From: Branchiostoma floridae
Lineage: Eukaryota; Chordata; Leptocardii; Amphioxiformes; Branchiostomatidae
Direction of reading: 5' to 3'
Length of the DNA stretch: 64,000 bases
NCBI RefSeq assembly: GCF_000003815.2
Contig: NC_049987.1
Location: forward strand, 2,262,651 to 2,326,650
Shown: in pieces, positions 34,912-46,130 of the stretch
How positions within the stretch are numbered: position 1 is the first letter of the stretch
Layout: every line of letters starts with the position of its first letter
Position numbers and translations under genes: made by a program
The notes under the pieces: generated by a model
Seen by the model: the letters and a program-made list of their open reading frames with translations, nothing else
Databases searched by the model: none
Told to the model about the DNA's origin: nothing

Positions 34912-37900
34912 CTAAATGAATTTGAAGGCAAAAACTATAAACGCAACCCCAAGCTGCAGATCATAGGGCCACATATCATAGACAGTAGCTTCAGCACCAG
35001 AGACAGTACATCCCCCAGCTGTTGGTAGCTCGTCTACATCCGTAAGTTTCAGGCCTCTTTCAAACACAACGGAAGGCTCTGCAGAGGTGACTGGTATCAC
35101 CAGACGGTTAATGGCGCCCCCTTGCGTTTCCTCAAAATAAGCAGCAACGGGCGCCAATAGCCTTATGGGCCCATTGAGCAGTACCCTGTTGCCAGAAGTT
35201 GTCGCTAGTGGAAGGATTATCCCATGGCCAATCAGACCATGTTTAAAACGTAAAGTTCCATCTGTTGAGTTGAGCCGAATGGTAAGGTTACCGAATATGG
35301 GGTTACCGAACGTGCCCTCGTAGTCTCGTTTGTCTCGTGGGAAGTCGAGAGAATATGCGGAAGGCATGGTGTCATCAGTGTCGTCAGCGTTGTATGTAAC
35401 CGAGGAGCTGGATGTAACCCAGGGTTGTGGGAAGCTACAGGCGGTGGTAGTGTTCAGCCATGGCTCCAAACCTGCAAATGCATACTTTATTAGATAATCT
35501 TGTTTTTGTTGTTTCTGTTCTTGTTTATTGTTTATTTCTTTGTTAGACATGGTCTCAAGGTGATATTGTAAAGTGCATGATACTTTGCTACTACAGCAGT
35601 TGTAAAATGTTCATTTACAATTATTCCAAGGATTGTGGTCATATATAGAATTATGGAGGAAGTCTATGAGTGAATGATGCCCAGGTAAATCAGAATCATA
35701 AACAAGCAAACAAGAGCTTCTGAAAAAAGCTAGTCTTTCGCTTACTTATATTGTGTAGGTAAAATTGTTTGGCATAGTTTGGTCAAGCGTGGGTGCCAAG
35801 TCTGCAACGTTGGCAGCTCTGGCACAGTTTGGTCAAGTGCTAGGTTATATAACTGTTTAGTAAGGTAGTGGTTCTCACAGAGTATATTTTACTAGAACTG
35901 TATAATAACACAACTGCATGAATGATGTTAACTTTATTCGGATTGTTTCGCTGTTAAGAACGGCTCTGTTACAGTACAACAGGGTTTTATGAAAGTGCAC
36001 TGTAGTAATCAAATTTATCAGTAGATGTGTCCTGAATTTCTGCAAGAACAAACAAAGTATTGTCACCATAAACAACTGAACATAAAATATTAACATGGCA
36101 TATACAGTAATGGAAATATTTTTTTTAATGGCAAGATCATGTGAAAGGTAGATATTTTAAACTAAAACAGGTCCGTGGTATGTTTAATGGAACGTTTCGT
36201 TTCTTTTAGTAACGCAATTATGCTTTTACTTGACGGAGTCGTGACGTCACGCGTCAGACTCACTCCGTCGAGCTCGGTCAGAATCTTCCCTTTCGAAATT
36301 ATAAATTAAATGTGGGTAATTCTATTTTTAACGCATCCGAGGGCTACTATTTTGCTGAAAGAAGTTTGTTACACGAAAATAGCCTGAAATTTCTTAGAGT
36401 AAGAAATTTCCGAATACGCCCCCCTCCCACACCATGTCAGATGCGGCGCACGCATCTTACACAATTCTAGATTTTGTAGCGGTGATTTTCCATAAAACAA
36501 AGTAAATGACATGTCAAACTGTTCTCTACAAGGTCTGTTTTATTATAACCAAACAGCGAACATGTTAGTTTATAAATTGTATACAATCTTACGAAGAAAT
36601 CCTCACCGTTCACATCCGTCTCTGCAAATTCCTGCTTATAAGCCATACAGAAACCAAGCAGCACATTCATGGTAGGCCGATACGTATGTCATAACGTTAC
36701 ATACCGTCGAATCTGCAGGGTAGAATATCTCGCTAGCACGATATGGCATGGACCGCAAACCAAGCAGCACATTCATGGTAGGCCGATACGTATGTCATAA
36801 CGTTACATACCGTCGAATCTGCAGGGTAGAATATCTCGCTAGCACGGTATGGCATGGTCGACCCGGACGGACGGACGGACGGACAGACGGACAGAAATCT
36901 AATATCGGTCTGATTGCCTTTCGCCGCGGAAGCGCGGCGAAAGACAAAAAAAACTTAAGATAGAAACAATCGAAAAATGAATGAGATTGTACTTCTACAT
37001 TCCGTTTTTGGCGACGCCTCAAAGACAAGCCCATCAGTATACCGATTGGCAGGAATTTCTTTCTAGGGGAATAACTCGCGAACGGATTGACAAATTGACA
37101 TGGTTTTCGGTATGACAATTTTATTTCATTGTCAGACTTCTTCTTGTTGTTTTTGCCGCGTCGATGCCACCTTGTATACTAAAGCAGGTTGCATGCGTTA
37201 ACGTTGTAAAAGGCAATGGACTTACCGAGTAACATGTCTGCAACACGATAGTGTAGGGTGCTGTGGACGTCCATGTAAACGCTCAGTGGAAACTCTGGGC
37301 CATTCAAAACGGTGAACACACCCCCTGATTGGTCCGGAAATAACGACATCAGAGACGTAAAGCCCGCGGAAAGTCCAAAATAATACACCCTTCTGTACCC
37401 TGAAATAAAGATAAGATTAGATTAACTTCATGAGAAAGGATTCTTGTTGTTAATACCTCCGCCAATGCGTTTTGCTTTCGTTTTGCCATGGCGAACTGAT
37501 TGTAGATGTATGTGTACTTAATGCAGTTATAAACATATAATCAAATCAGTATGGCCATAAATCATATAAATCAAAGCAAAGATCAGGAAGATTGCACTTG
37601 GAAAATGCACAATATAAAAAAGTAATTCTTGTGCAGCATTTCCAACACTATCATGAAAATCAACAGAAAAGTAAGGTAATCGGAGAATGCAGACTAACCC
37701 CCTTACACCTACTACATATGTACTTTGCCATTCCTGTAGTTCCAAAATTAAGACAAATGTAGCATCAAAACGATTTATATATTAAGTAAGTGACAACCGA
37801 ACATTGTGTATATTGGGGAAACGATACGTAAAGTGCACTTGGGGCGAAGTGATAGAATTTGATAGAAGTGATAGAAATGTGTCTATCAGTAGCATAAAAA

Positions 37901-40900
37901 GAATCATTCTCAATTGATGTAAAGCATTATACTTTTTCATGTAGCTAGTGGTGACTGTGCACTGTGGCTTCGCAACAGTATGCCGTGTTACCCCTATTCC
38001 TCTAAATCTCGGTAGATGTTTTGGTTTCTTTTACTTAAATGTTTGGCGGCTTATGCCTGAATCACACTCTTAAACTGGCCCACTGTCTTTGCTTCACCAT
38101 TGAAACAATGAATGCAATGCAATGCATGATATCCAAGCTTGGGCCAACCCTAGATTTGAAATCCGGCCCATATATCTAATAGGCTACGCAGCGGAGTTAC
38201 CACTTGTGCCACGGGGACATAACAAATTCTAAAACGTAACATGCATTAATTTTTACCTCTGTAATCAGCAACTTCCAGACCGAGTGCTTCTCCGATGTTT
38301 CTTGCTCCAACCGGGTACTGTGGCCGGTAGAGTTCCTTGTTTGGCTCGTACGGCTTGAAGAACTGTACCGTGTGTAACTCTCTGAATAGATCATCAGGCA
38401 CCATGGTCCGTCCGTCCGGTCCCTTCCCTCCGTTCAGGTGGAGCTGCATGTACCGCGCCATGTCCACCGCGTTAGACGCCACACCTCCAAGGGGAGCGTG
38501 CAGCTTCAGGATTCTGAGGGTTTAAATAAATTAACATCAATACTAGCTATAGAAAGGCAACATATTCGAAAAAATTCAGGATTTTGTCCTCCCATTCATT
38601 TGCCAATCAGGGGAAATCAGACTGGTGCGCATGGCAGAAGAAAAGTGGACCCTGCGAAAAGAACTCTGCAACAGACCTGAGTCAGCTTACAGATGTGCCC
38701 TATGTGGCAGAGACTGTCATTCTCGTAAAGGACTGTTTAAATTAGCCACAGTCCACGCTGTAGGGATGATATCAATAAGGATTTTACTATGGTCAATATT
38801 GACCGAAGGAGGCCATATATGATCACAAGTTTTGCTATCATAAACCTGTAATTACATAGCATGGGTACTTTACGGAAAGTAGCCCGTTCCGGCGTTCATT
38901 ATATACTATATACAGTCGCTTCTAGCTCCAACATCCATTATACACTATACAACTGTTACATAGCTTCTCTGCTGTTGAAGATAGCATAGACGAACACATA
39001 GGAGCTAACTACTATCCGGACTGTACCCAGGCTATTGGTTACAAGTAATGCTATCACAAACCTTTATTTACGGAAATGAATACAGGTTTTCATACCACAA
39101 ACCTATAACTGTTCATATTTACTGTAACAGCTTATATTCATATTTCCTGAAACAGCTAATACTCTGTGCTTATTTGAACAGCTAATACATGCACGCTGCA
39201 ATTCTAAGCTCTACTTGTGTGATGGCATAATTTGAAGATTAATAAAGAAGAAGAGGAAATCATCAACAAAAACAATGTTTTCTCTTCGTGAAAAATAACA
39301 AAGACTTAGTTACAAATTTAGCATTAACAAGCGGTGAGCTATCAAAGACGTAAGAATTTGATATCTCCTCAGGCGGTAAGAGCCCATTGACTGGGTAAAC
39401 GAGAATTCTGAGACGTCATACATCTATGGAATATTTAGAGCTTTTGTAATTTTCTCGTTTCATCTTTTTGATTGACTATGCAAATTATTAGCATAATCTT
39501 TTTAAATTAACGGCATTCTCTTCCAAAATCAAATACATTTATATTGCATTCCGAAAACAAACTGTCAGACAGACACACGCACACATACGAACACACTATC
39601 AGACAGACACACGCACACACACGAGCACACAGACATAAAGTTGGTAATGAAAATGCATTGCCATTGTCAATGTCAATGTCAATGTTTTATTTTTTAAGGT
39701 GCTCGCGGGCAAACACACATTCTCAAGAATTTTGACCTTATTACACACGTCATGCTTACCATAGTCACACAAAACACATAATAACAATAGCTGCATACGA
39801 ACAACGACTTGTAGATTCCAGTTAACATGTGCATAGCATACATATAGATTAAAATCACCTTATTGGAAAACGGTACCGAGTTACAAGCAGTACAGGTAAT
39901 GGCTAAAACAAGTGTTGATGGCACTACTGTGTAACCTTCTTGTTGTATAGACGGATGGCGCTATGGAGGAATGACTTACTGAATCTCTTAGTACGGGCTT
40001 TTGGTAAACTGATTGTCCTAGAGTTTCTAAGTGTGAGTCCCGTGGCCCCTGTTCTTGTGGGTGGAACCATGTCATGCAGGGGGTGGTCTTCCTTGAGCAT
40101 GCGTTCAACCAGCTGTACCGCTGCCTCCTCTCGTCTGACTTTCAGTGTGGGCAAGTCGGGCACACTGAGCACTGCGTCTTCCTCCGGGGGTGATGATGCG
40201 CAGGGCCCGGCGCTGTACCCTCTAGATGGCCATGGCAACGGAGTTGTGGTTTATATATACTGAATTATACATTCGCTGTTGTTGGTGTGTTTTAGTATTC
40301 GCCTTTCCTCTTGCTCTGTTTACAGCCTTTCAAGTGCTAACAAGATCCTAACTAGGTACTTGATGGATGGGCTGTAGAACCTCCCATTTATCCAGCAACT
40401 TTGATCTCTTCCAAACATCTTGGAATGCCTGTCCCGACTCCTTTGACGTTAAAGACAATAGGGCTCTGTCCTACCTTTCTGCCTCTCTCCAACAAACACT
40501 GTCACTTCTTTTTAACATTTTTGGTCACATCCTGCTTCTGAACATGCCATGGTGACGGAGTTATGGTTTATATGTATTAAATTGAACATTTGCCTGGCTG
40601 TATTCATAAAGGAAGTTATCCAGATGTTTTCTACTAATCTTCCCCTGGCACTCTCCTAGACACTCGGGTGCTTGGGTATTCCCTTTGGGGAACGGAAGAA
40701 TGCAGACTAGCATGATGCAGCTACGCACGCGCTGACTACAAATTCCTCACATGCCAGTCCAATTCTGGGAATCCCTTACAAACTGTAGCACACTATACTT
40801 TCAAGCGTCGCCACTGAGGCGTCGCCAAAAAAAGACACACACACACATACACACCACAAACGCACACACACACAGTGACACACATTAAAACAGACACGCA

Positions 40901-42627
40901 AACACCATAAGCACACACGCATACACACAGACCCCCCTCCCACACACACACACACACACACATGCACTCACACAGTTGAACAAACTGGACACTACATACG
41001 TAGAAAAAAAGAAAATAGTCCATTCTTTTAACTGAGTGTTAAGGGATGGTCACTTGGACACTGGTATAAACATATAAAAACAAATCAAAGCACAAACCTG
41101 AAGGCTTCTCGATCGAGGGTGAGGGAAGATCCATTCTTGTTGTAGGTCAGGTAGCACTGGGCAGAATTCGAGAAGTCACCTTCCTCAAGCGCATCCGCGA
41201 GAAACGTGGTGTCATTCATACCCAGAGGGAGGAGGATCCTTTCCCGTAACAGCTGTTCGAATGGTTTCCCGGCAAGCCTTTCGGCGACGTGCCCCGCCAG
41301 GGTGTAGAGGAAGTTGTTGTAGGAGAAAACCGTGCGGAAGGGATGGACCTGGGAGAAGTGGCGAACCCTCCTGACGGTAACAAAAAAACGCAACCAAGTC
41401 TCAAACAAGATCAATCCCTGTAGGTTTAATGAAAGTCGCTAGGGGGCGCGAATCCTACACAACTTCTTTCAGACTGTCTGCTACCGTAAGCTCATCGCCA
41501 TAGCTCTCTACAAAGATCAAACTTTCTTACGGACAAAACTGTTGGAATTTTCAAAAAAAAGTATATGAAACTAGTCTTGCATGCAAATTACCTCTGTAAA
41601 TTTAGTGGCGTTTACAAGTTATGAAAGGGACCAAAGGCTTGGTCTAGAAATACCATGTAATTTAGACATCGGGATAAACATACCTAAACTACATTATTTT
41701 TCTTGACAAAGACACACATCATGATAGATGATAATAGGTCTTCATATATAATATGTATCATAACAAATGACCCATGGTGCACTTCAAGTTGCGTTTCGCG
41801 TATTCGACAAATTTGAAACTTTTTCAAGCTGTCATTAGGGATTTATGACAATTTTGCCACAGGGTTTTTCTAAGCACTTAATGAATGCCCTCGACAGTCT
41901 TAAATAAACAGAGTAGTGGTTTAGCTTCAGGTATGAAATTAATTCATGCATTTCCTTAACGTCCAAATCCCAGAGTCTTACAAGTTGAATTTTTTACGTC
42001 TTTGTTGATTTTTTCTAACAGCGATATCGGTTCAATGGAATATGGAAATGTTGAATGTCGGTGGTATGAGCAATTTTATTTGCTTTTACTTACTCGCTGA
42101 GACCTAAATAGAAATCATAACAAGTACCTTGCGAACTCCGCCCTGTCTATGTCCATCCCGTACTGTAACAACTGTAACGAAAACCTCTGCAGTCCGGTCC
42201 TGTGGGAAAGAACGTCGCGCAGAGTTGTCTTCTTCGTCAGAAATTCGTCTTGAAAACTGAAATCGCGCCCCAGTATGTCGACTAACGGCGTGTCCCATGT
42301 GACGTCATCTCTCTCAGCGAGAACGCTCGCCAAGAGAGTCGCCGTGAAGGATTTGGAAATGGACCCGAGGCCGAAGATAGTCTTGTTGTCGACCGGGAGA
42401 CCCTGGTTCAAGTCCCGCTTGCCGTACCCCTTAGAAAAGACCACGTCTCCGTTTTTAACGACTGAAATGGACAGGCCAACGGTTGGTTTACTCTCGCAAG
42501 CCATGAGGGATTGTATAAAACTGTCCAAGTCGGCAAGGTCTTGTTCTAACATTTCTGTAACGGTCGGGGAAAAGACTACCAGAAGCATGGAAGAGAATAG
42601 GAACACAAGCTGACGGTTCGCCATCAT
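34912..42627 (-). CDS. Secreted beta-lactamase-like serine hydrolase, complete
   Basis: Five exons join in phase to 587 codons plus stop: 42627-42128, 41370-41098, 38513-38257, 37399-37226, 35471-34912. The protein starts with a signal peptide (LVFLFSSMLLVVFS, residues 7-20). It carries the class C beta-lactamase/PBP set: SxxK as SISK (S89, K92), HRTGL, and YxN as YNN (184-186) in VFSYNNFLYTLAGH. The third motif, normally HxG or KTG before a GFxS, is not visible: the segment reads YYFGLSAGFTS. A C-terminal domain of about 190 residues follows (FPRDKRDYEGTFGNPIFGNL, then VLLNGP). The protein ends in a hydrophobic tail (LGVAFIVFAF) that could be a GPI-anchor signal. Animal homologues include LACTB and related esterases/peptidases; the substrate is unknown. 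A fragmentary paralogue lies at 3191-7140. Confidence 0.87.
36653..36892. repeat. 106-bp tandem duplication and (GGAC)n
   Basis: Two nearly identical 106-base units begin at 36653 and 36759 (accaagcagcacattcatgg ... tagcacgatatggcatgg). They are followed by about six cggacggacggacag-type units and then a ttcgccgcg/cgcggcgaa hairpin near 36920. All lie in the last intron of the hydrolase gene. Confidence 0.88.
38145..38222 (-). repeat. tRNA-like SINE head
   Basis: On the minus strand, gtggcacaagtggtaactcc resembles an A box, and gatttcaaatctagg about 50 bases later a degenerate B box. It is in the intron between hydrolase exons 3 and 4. It is not a foldable tRNA. Confidence 0.4.
39544..39640. 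repeat. CA-rich minisatellite
   Basis: Two copies of a cagacagacacacgcacaca unit are separated by about 25 bases, with more CA around them. Confidence 0.75.
39660..40240 (-). mobile_element. LINE 3' fragment with hexamer tail
   Basis: The minus-strand frame encodes LPTLKVRREEAAVQLVERML, then DHPLHDMVPPTR and FSKSFLHSAIRLYNK. This is the C-terminal part of a CR1/L2-type ORF2. The preceding VQRRALRIITPGG lies in another frame, so the copy is frameshifted. The 3' end is a short (ATTGAC)n tail near 39664-39688, a common end type for such LINEs. It lies inside the hydrolase intron between exons 2 and 3. Confidence 0.8.
40830..40970. repeat. CA-rich simple sequence
   Basis: Irregular CA runs about 140 bases long in the hydrolase intron. 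The Cys/Val-rich frames over it are artefacts. Confidence 0.9.
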
Positions 42628-42850
42628 TTCTATAGTGGCACGACTACTGCACCCTGTGTGACAACTCCTATTAACTAAGACAGAGAGAGGCTAGCTTAGT
42701 TCCCACTCCCTGAGACTTGTGGATTTAAATCTGTCTTTAAAAATAACACGTCATTCTTCTGGAAACAACAACCTTGTGTAACAGCACCATTATAATGATA
42801 GTTGAATCCTAAAGATAGCAATGTGTAACCCATCTCTTTTCTCGAGATTA
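42628..42850 (-). promoter_or_regulatory. Upstream region of the hydrolase gene
   Basis: The region shares blocks in the same order with 3694-3900 (tgtgtgacaactcct, agttcccactccc, aaataacacgtcattct, aaagatagcaatgtgtaaccca). Conservation of a duplicated promoter is the simplest reading. The start site and TATA box are not identifiable. Confidence 0.5.
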
Positions 42851-43551
42851 CCTAAAATCCATTGAAATTTCAGGTATTCTTCGGACTGGGAAAATGTGTA
42901 CACAGGGCCATGTTAATTTGATTATATGGGTGACAACCGCGCGCGCATAGATCCAACCACCCACAACATATTCGATTATACTCTTAGATCGTCAAAAGCA
43001 GCTGTATACTGTCAGGATCAGGACACATATCATGAATCAAAAAAGGAAAAAAAAATCGGAAAACGTTTCCTTTCGTCATAGGAGGACGATTCAAATTCCA
43101 AAGTTCACGGAGAATAAGACAAAGAACAAAAATGACAAATTTTCATTATTCTATAAAGCATACTTGTGTGTTAAGTTCTTTGTTAAACCTTCCTGACCAC
43201 TAAGATTATATGAGAAAAGGCAACATTTTGTTTGCCAGGCTATCTTTATTTTGCAAGCTCTCGTCCCATCCAGAGTATAGAATTTTTATAGTTAAAACAA
43301 CATGGCCTAATTGGGGGCTAACCGTGTTAAGTTTTCCCTCCCCAACACTGAGCTTAGTTTTTTCCTCTCCAATTGTTATTCTTAGTTTGATAAATGCCTT
43401 GGGGGAGTTTTACCTACTAGTAGCATGGCAAAAGAAAGGCACCTAAGAACTCTTCTTTCCACTCCACTCAGGTGTAAATAAGCACTTATACGTTTGCAGC
43501 CTCGGATAGGGCTATTAGCAGAGATCCTTTGTCTGATTAGACACGCATTAA
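42851..43551. other. Spacer, no gene recognised
   Basis: The ORF at 43210-43446 shows no motif. I see nothing else. Confidence 0.4.
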
Positions 43552-43960
43552 CCCTATTCAGATGGCTTTTGAGGCCTGCGCCAACTTTATTAATGTCCTA
43601 TAAAGCCAGAACGGCTTATGCTAGATCCATCAAATTTAGAGAGTTTTTGTATAATATTGTTGGCAACAATTTCATGAAGTTTGACAAATTTTCCATTTTT
43701 TGTGTTGCCATGGCAACCGTTTGTTGACAGGCAGTTTTGCCCAGAAATCGCTAATTTCGGTTCTAACAATGTATTTTTTCGCGTTTATTTGATATATTAC
43801 TGCTATTTTGTTACATAAATAAAATCTCACGTTAATTAGAGTATCTTTGGTACTTATATACAAACTGTATGCATAAATTATGAGAATACCCTTTTTTCAT
43901 GGGTCCGGCCAATACAATCAAGTTGATGACGTCATAATTACGTCCGTTCCCTCCATTCGT
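43552..43960. mobile_element. piggyBac-like MITE, truncated
   Basis: TTAA (43548-43551) is followed by ccctattcagatggc and gcgccaactttattaatgtc, then gttgccatggcaaccg. These match the interior of 27542-28452. The right end is missing, replaced near 43960 by unrelated sequence. Confidence 0.65.
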
Positions 43961-44284
43961 CCCCAACTTTGAACACATGTACATGGACTGGTATCCAGAG
44001 ACCCAGAGGGATCCACGGCCGTGGGTTTCTCCGGAGTTCGCTCAGAGGTATCCAGACTGGCGATACTATGAGCACATGCGTTACTAACTGGTCACCCTTG
44101 AAGGTATGATGAAAAGCGTTTTAATAACAACTATGGAATATTGAGATGGATAACAGTAAGACATGAGTAGTCAGATACATCCGTTATCAAAGTTAATGTA
44201 GAGGTTGATCAAACTATTACTTGCAAGGAAACATACTAATATTGTCGTAAAGGTAGGGATAAAATACTGAATTGTTTATAAGAT
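43961..44284. other. Spacer, no gene recognised
   Basis: No open frame or repeat is supported here. Confidence 0.4.
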
Positions 44285-45655
44285 ATGTCCAATGATTTAT
44301 TGAACATAGGATTTTGGAATGTGCACGGTTTAGGTAAAAAAAACTTGAAGTAGATAATTCTAGAAGTAGTTTAGAAAAACTAGATCTCTTTGCCCTTATT
44401 GAAACTTGGAGTAACGAATCATCAGAAGTTGACTTTCCTAATTTTTATCATTTCTCATCGCTTAGACAGAAACAACAAAAGGCCAGAAGAAACTCAGGAG
44501 GTATAATATTTTACTTTAGACAAGAAATAGATAAGTACATCAAAAGAGAACGGTGCACTTCTGATTGCAATGACTTGCTCTGGGTTCGCATATAAAAAAA
44601 TCTCTTAGGTTTATCCAACGATGCTTTTCTATGTATAGTTTATATAAGTCCCATCTATTCGACAGTTCACAAAAGGGCGGAAGACTCTATCTTTGATGTT
44701 TTAAAGCAAGATTTAGCACTATCTTTCCTGCGCTGTGATTGGCGATGCCATATTAGGCGAAGACCCAATCCCATATAAGGAGAAGATAGACTATTCACTA
44801 TGCAGTTTGACGGACTCATCCGCAAAGCCTGGAATCCGTCGAAGACGTCAACATGGGATAGAAGGAGTGGGACAAGGGAAAAGAGGTAGGCACAAAGGAG
44901 CGCAGTTTTCTTTTTCGCCCACCCACCCACCCACCCTTCGGTATGGGGAATGTTATATGTATCACATCTTCGCGCGACTCCAGGCACCACCCCATAGCTT
45001 CATATGGATGAGTCAATCACTGCGCAGAAAGAATAGGTAACTGTTTTCTTCCAAAGGTTACGTCATTATGGGGGGGGGACTTTAACAGCAGGCTAGGTTC
45101 CTTAACAGACTTAAACGGAGATGACCCCTTAGATTCACATCTCAAGCCCGAATTGCTTAGTAATATCAACATTCCTAGAAAATTTTCAGATAAAAATCCT
45201 GCAAATGCTGTCGGCAGAAGCCTTATAGATTTGTGCTAGATTAAGAATCAGTGATCATCCCCTACAAATTGAAGCGGGAAGATACAACCAGACTACTCCG
45301 AATAATAGACTCTGTACACTTTGTAACTCAAACCGTATAGAAGTCCATTTTATATTAGAGTGTTCTTTATACAATGACATGCGCAACTCTTTCATCAGTG
45401 CTATCAATGTAGATACACGATATAAAGTTTTGTATATATAATGACAACCACAGACAACTTTGTACAACACAAACTCTGTGAGTTCGTATACACATGTTTT
45501 AAGAAAAGGGAAGAGTCATGTAAATGTTAGATATAGTGATAGCATAGGTGCAGATGTATTGTTTATTCAATTGTGATACTACATCTTTAGTATACCATCA
45601 TGGGACTTGCTGCATTTAGCCCACATGGGCAAGAACATGCAAATAAAGATCATCA
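44285..45655 (+). mobile_element. LINE ORF2 fragment (endonuclease and C-terminal end)
   Basis: The AP-endonuclease N-terminus is visible as LNIGFWNVHGLG, then LFALIETWSN near 44385. After a nested insertion, GGDFNSRLG follows near 45075. The reading then jumps to the C-terminal Cys segment (RLCTLCNSNRIEVHFILEC, near 45310) and the tail tttagcccacatgggcaaga before aataaagatcatc. The reverse transcriptase domain has been deleted. Stops at 44353 and elsewhere show it is dead. Confidence 0.83.
44723..45031. mobile_element. MITE nested in LINE endonuclease
   Basis: Inverted ends are ctttcctgcgctgtgattgg and, reversed, ctttctgcgcagtgattgac. The body includes a (CCCA)n run near 44920-44937 and separates FDVLKQDLALSF from GGDFNSRLG of the same LINE frame. 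The insertion is therefore younger than the LINE. Superfamily unknown. Confidence 0.65.
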
Positions 45656-46130
45656 GTTAACATCAAGGTTACACAAAATTTCATAAACTTCAGAGGGGGA
45701 GCAGATGATGAAGTCGATGGCCGTGTTAGTTCTAGTTGTAAACAAGGGAAGAGAGGCGCCTGTTGTGTCTAGATTTGATTGAGAAGCAAAGTTACAATTA
45801 AAGACATTGGCCTTGGTCTTGTCGTCTGCAATAGTAAATTCACCTTCGACTAAGGGTGGTAACGTTCGATCTATCTTACCCATGAATATTTCTTTAGAGA
45901 CGGACCACCACTTTTTTGGGGTTCGAGGATGGATTTGCCAGGTCGAGACAAGGCCGAGTCTGTGGTTGTGCTTCGCCTTTCTGATTAACTTTGTACAACT
46001 ATTGCGGATATGCGGACACACCTCAGAGGCATAGAAACATCAAAAGAACTTTGTATGAATTACATTGCAAGGTTATGTAAAAATATGGGGTTTCGCAACC
46101 AAACTAAGTCTTGTCTTATTTAGGTCCTCT
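45656..46130 (-). mobile_element. LINE ORF2 fragment, opposite strand
   Basis: The minus-strand frame reads KWWSVSKEIFMGK, then LPPLVEGEFTIADDKTKANV and VYEILCNLDVN. This is the linker just before the reverse transcriptase domain of a LINE. It stops abruptly at 45656, next to the 3' tail of the plus-strand LINE, giving a tail-to-body inverted junction. Confidence 0.75.

Noticed and set aside
39544-39640. Repeat-spacer pattern that could suggest a CRISPR array
   Set aside because: CA-rich simple sequence with two units only, in an animal intron.
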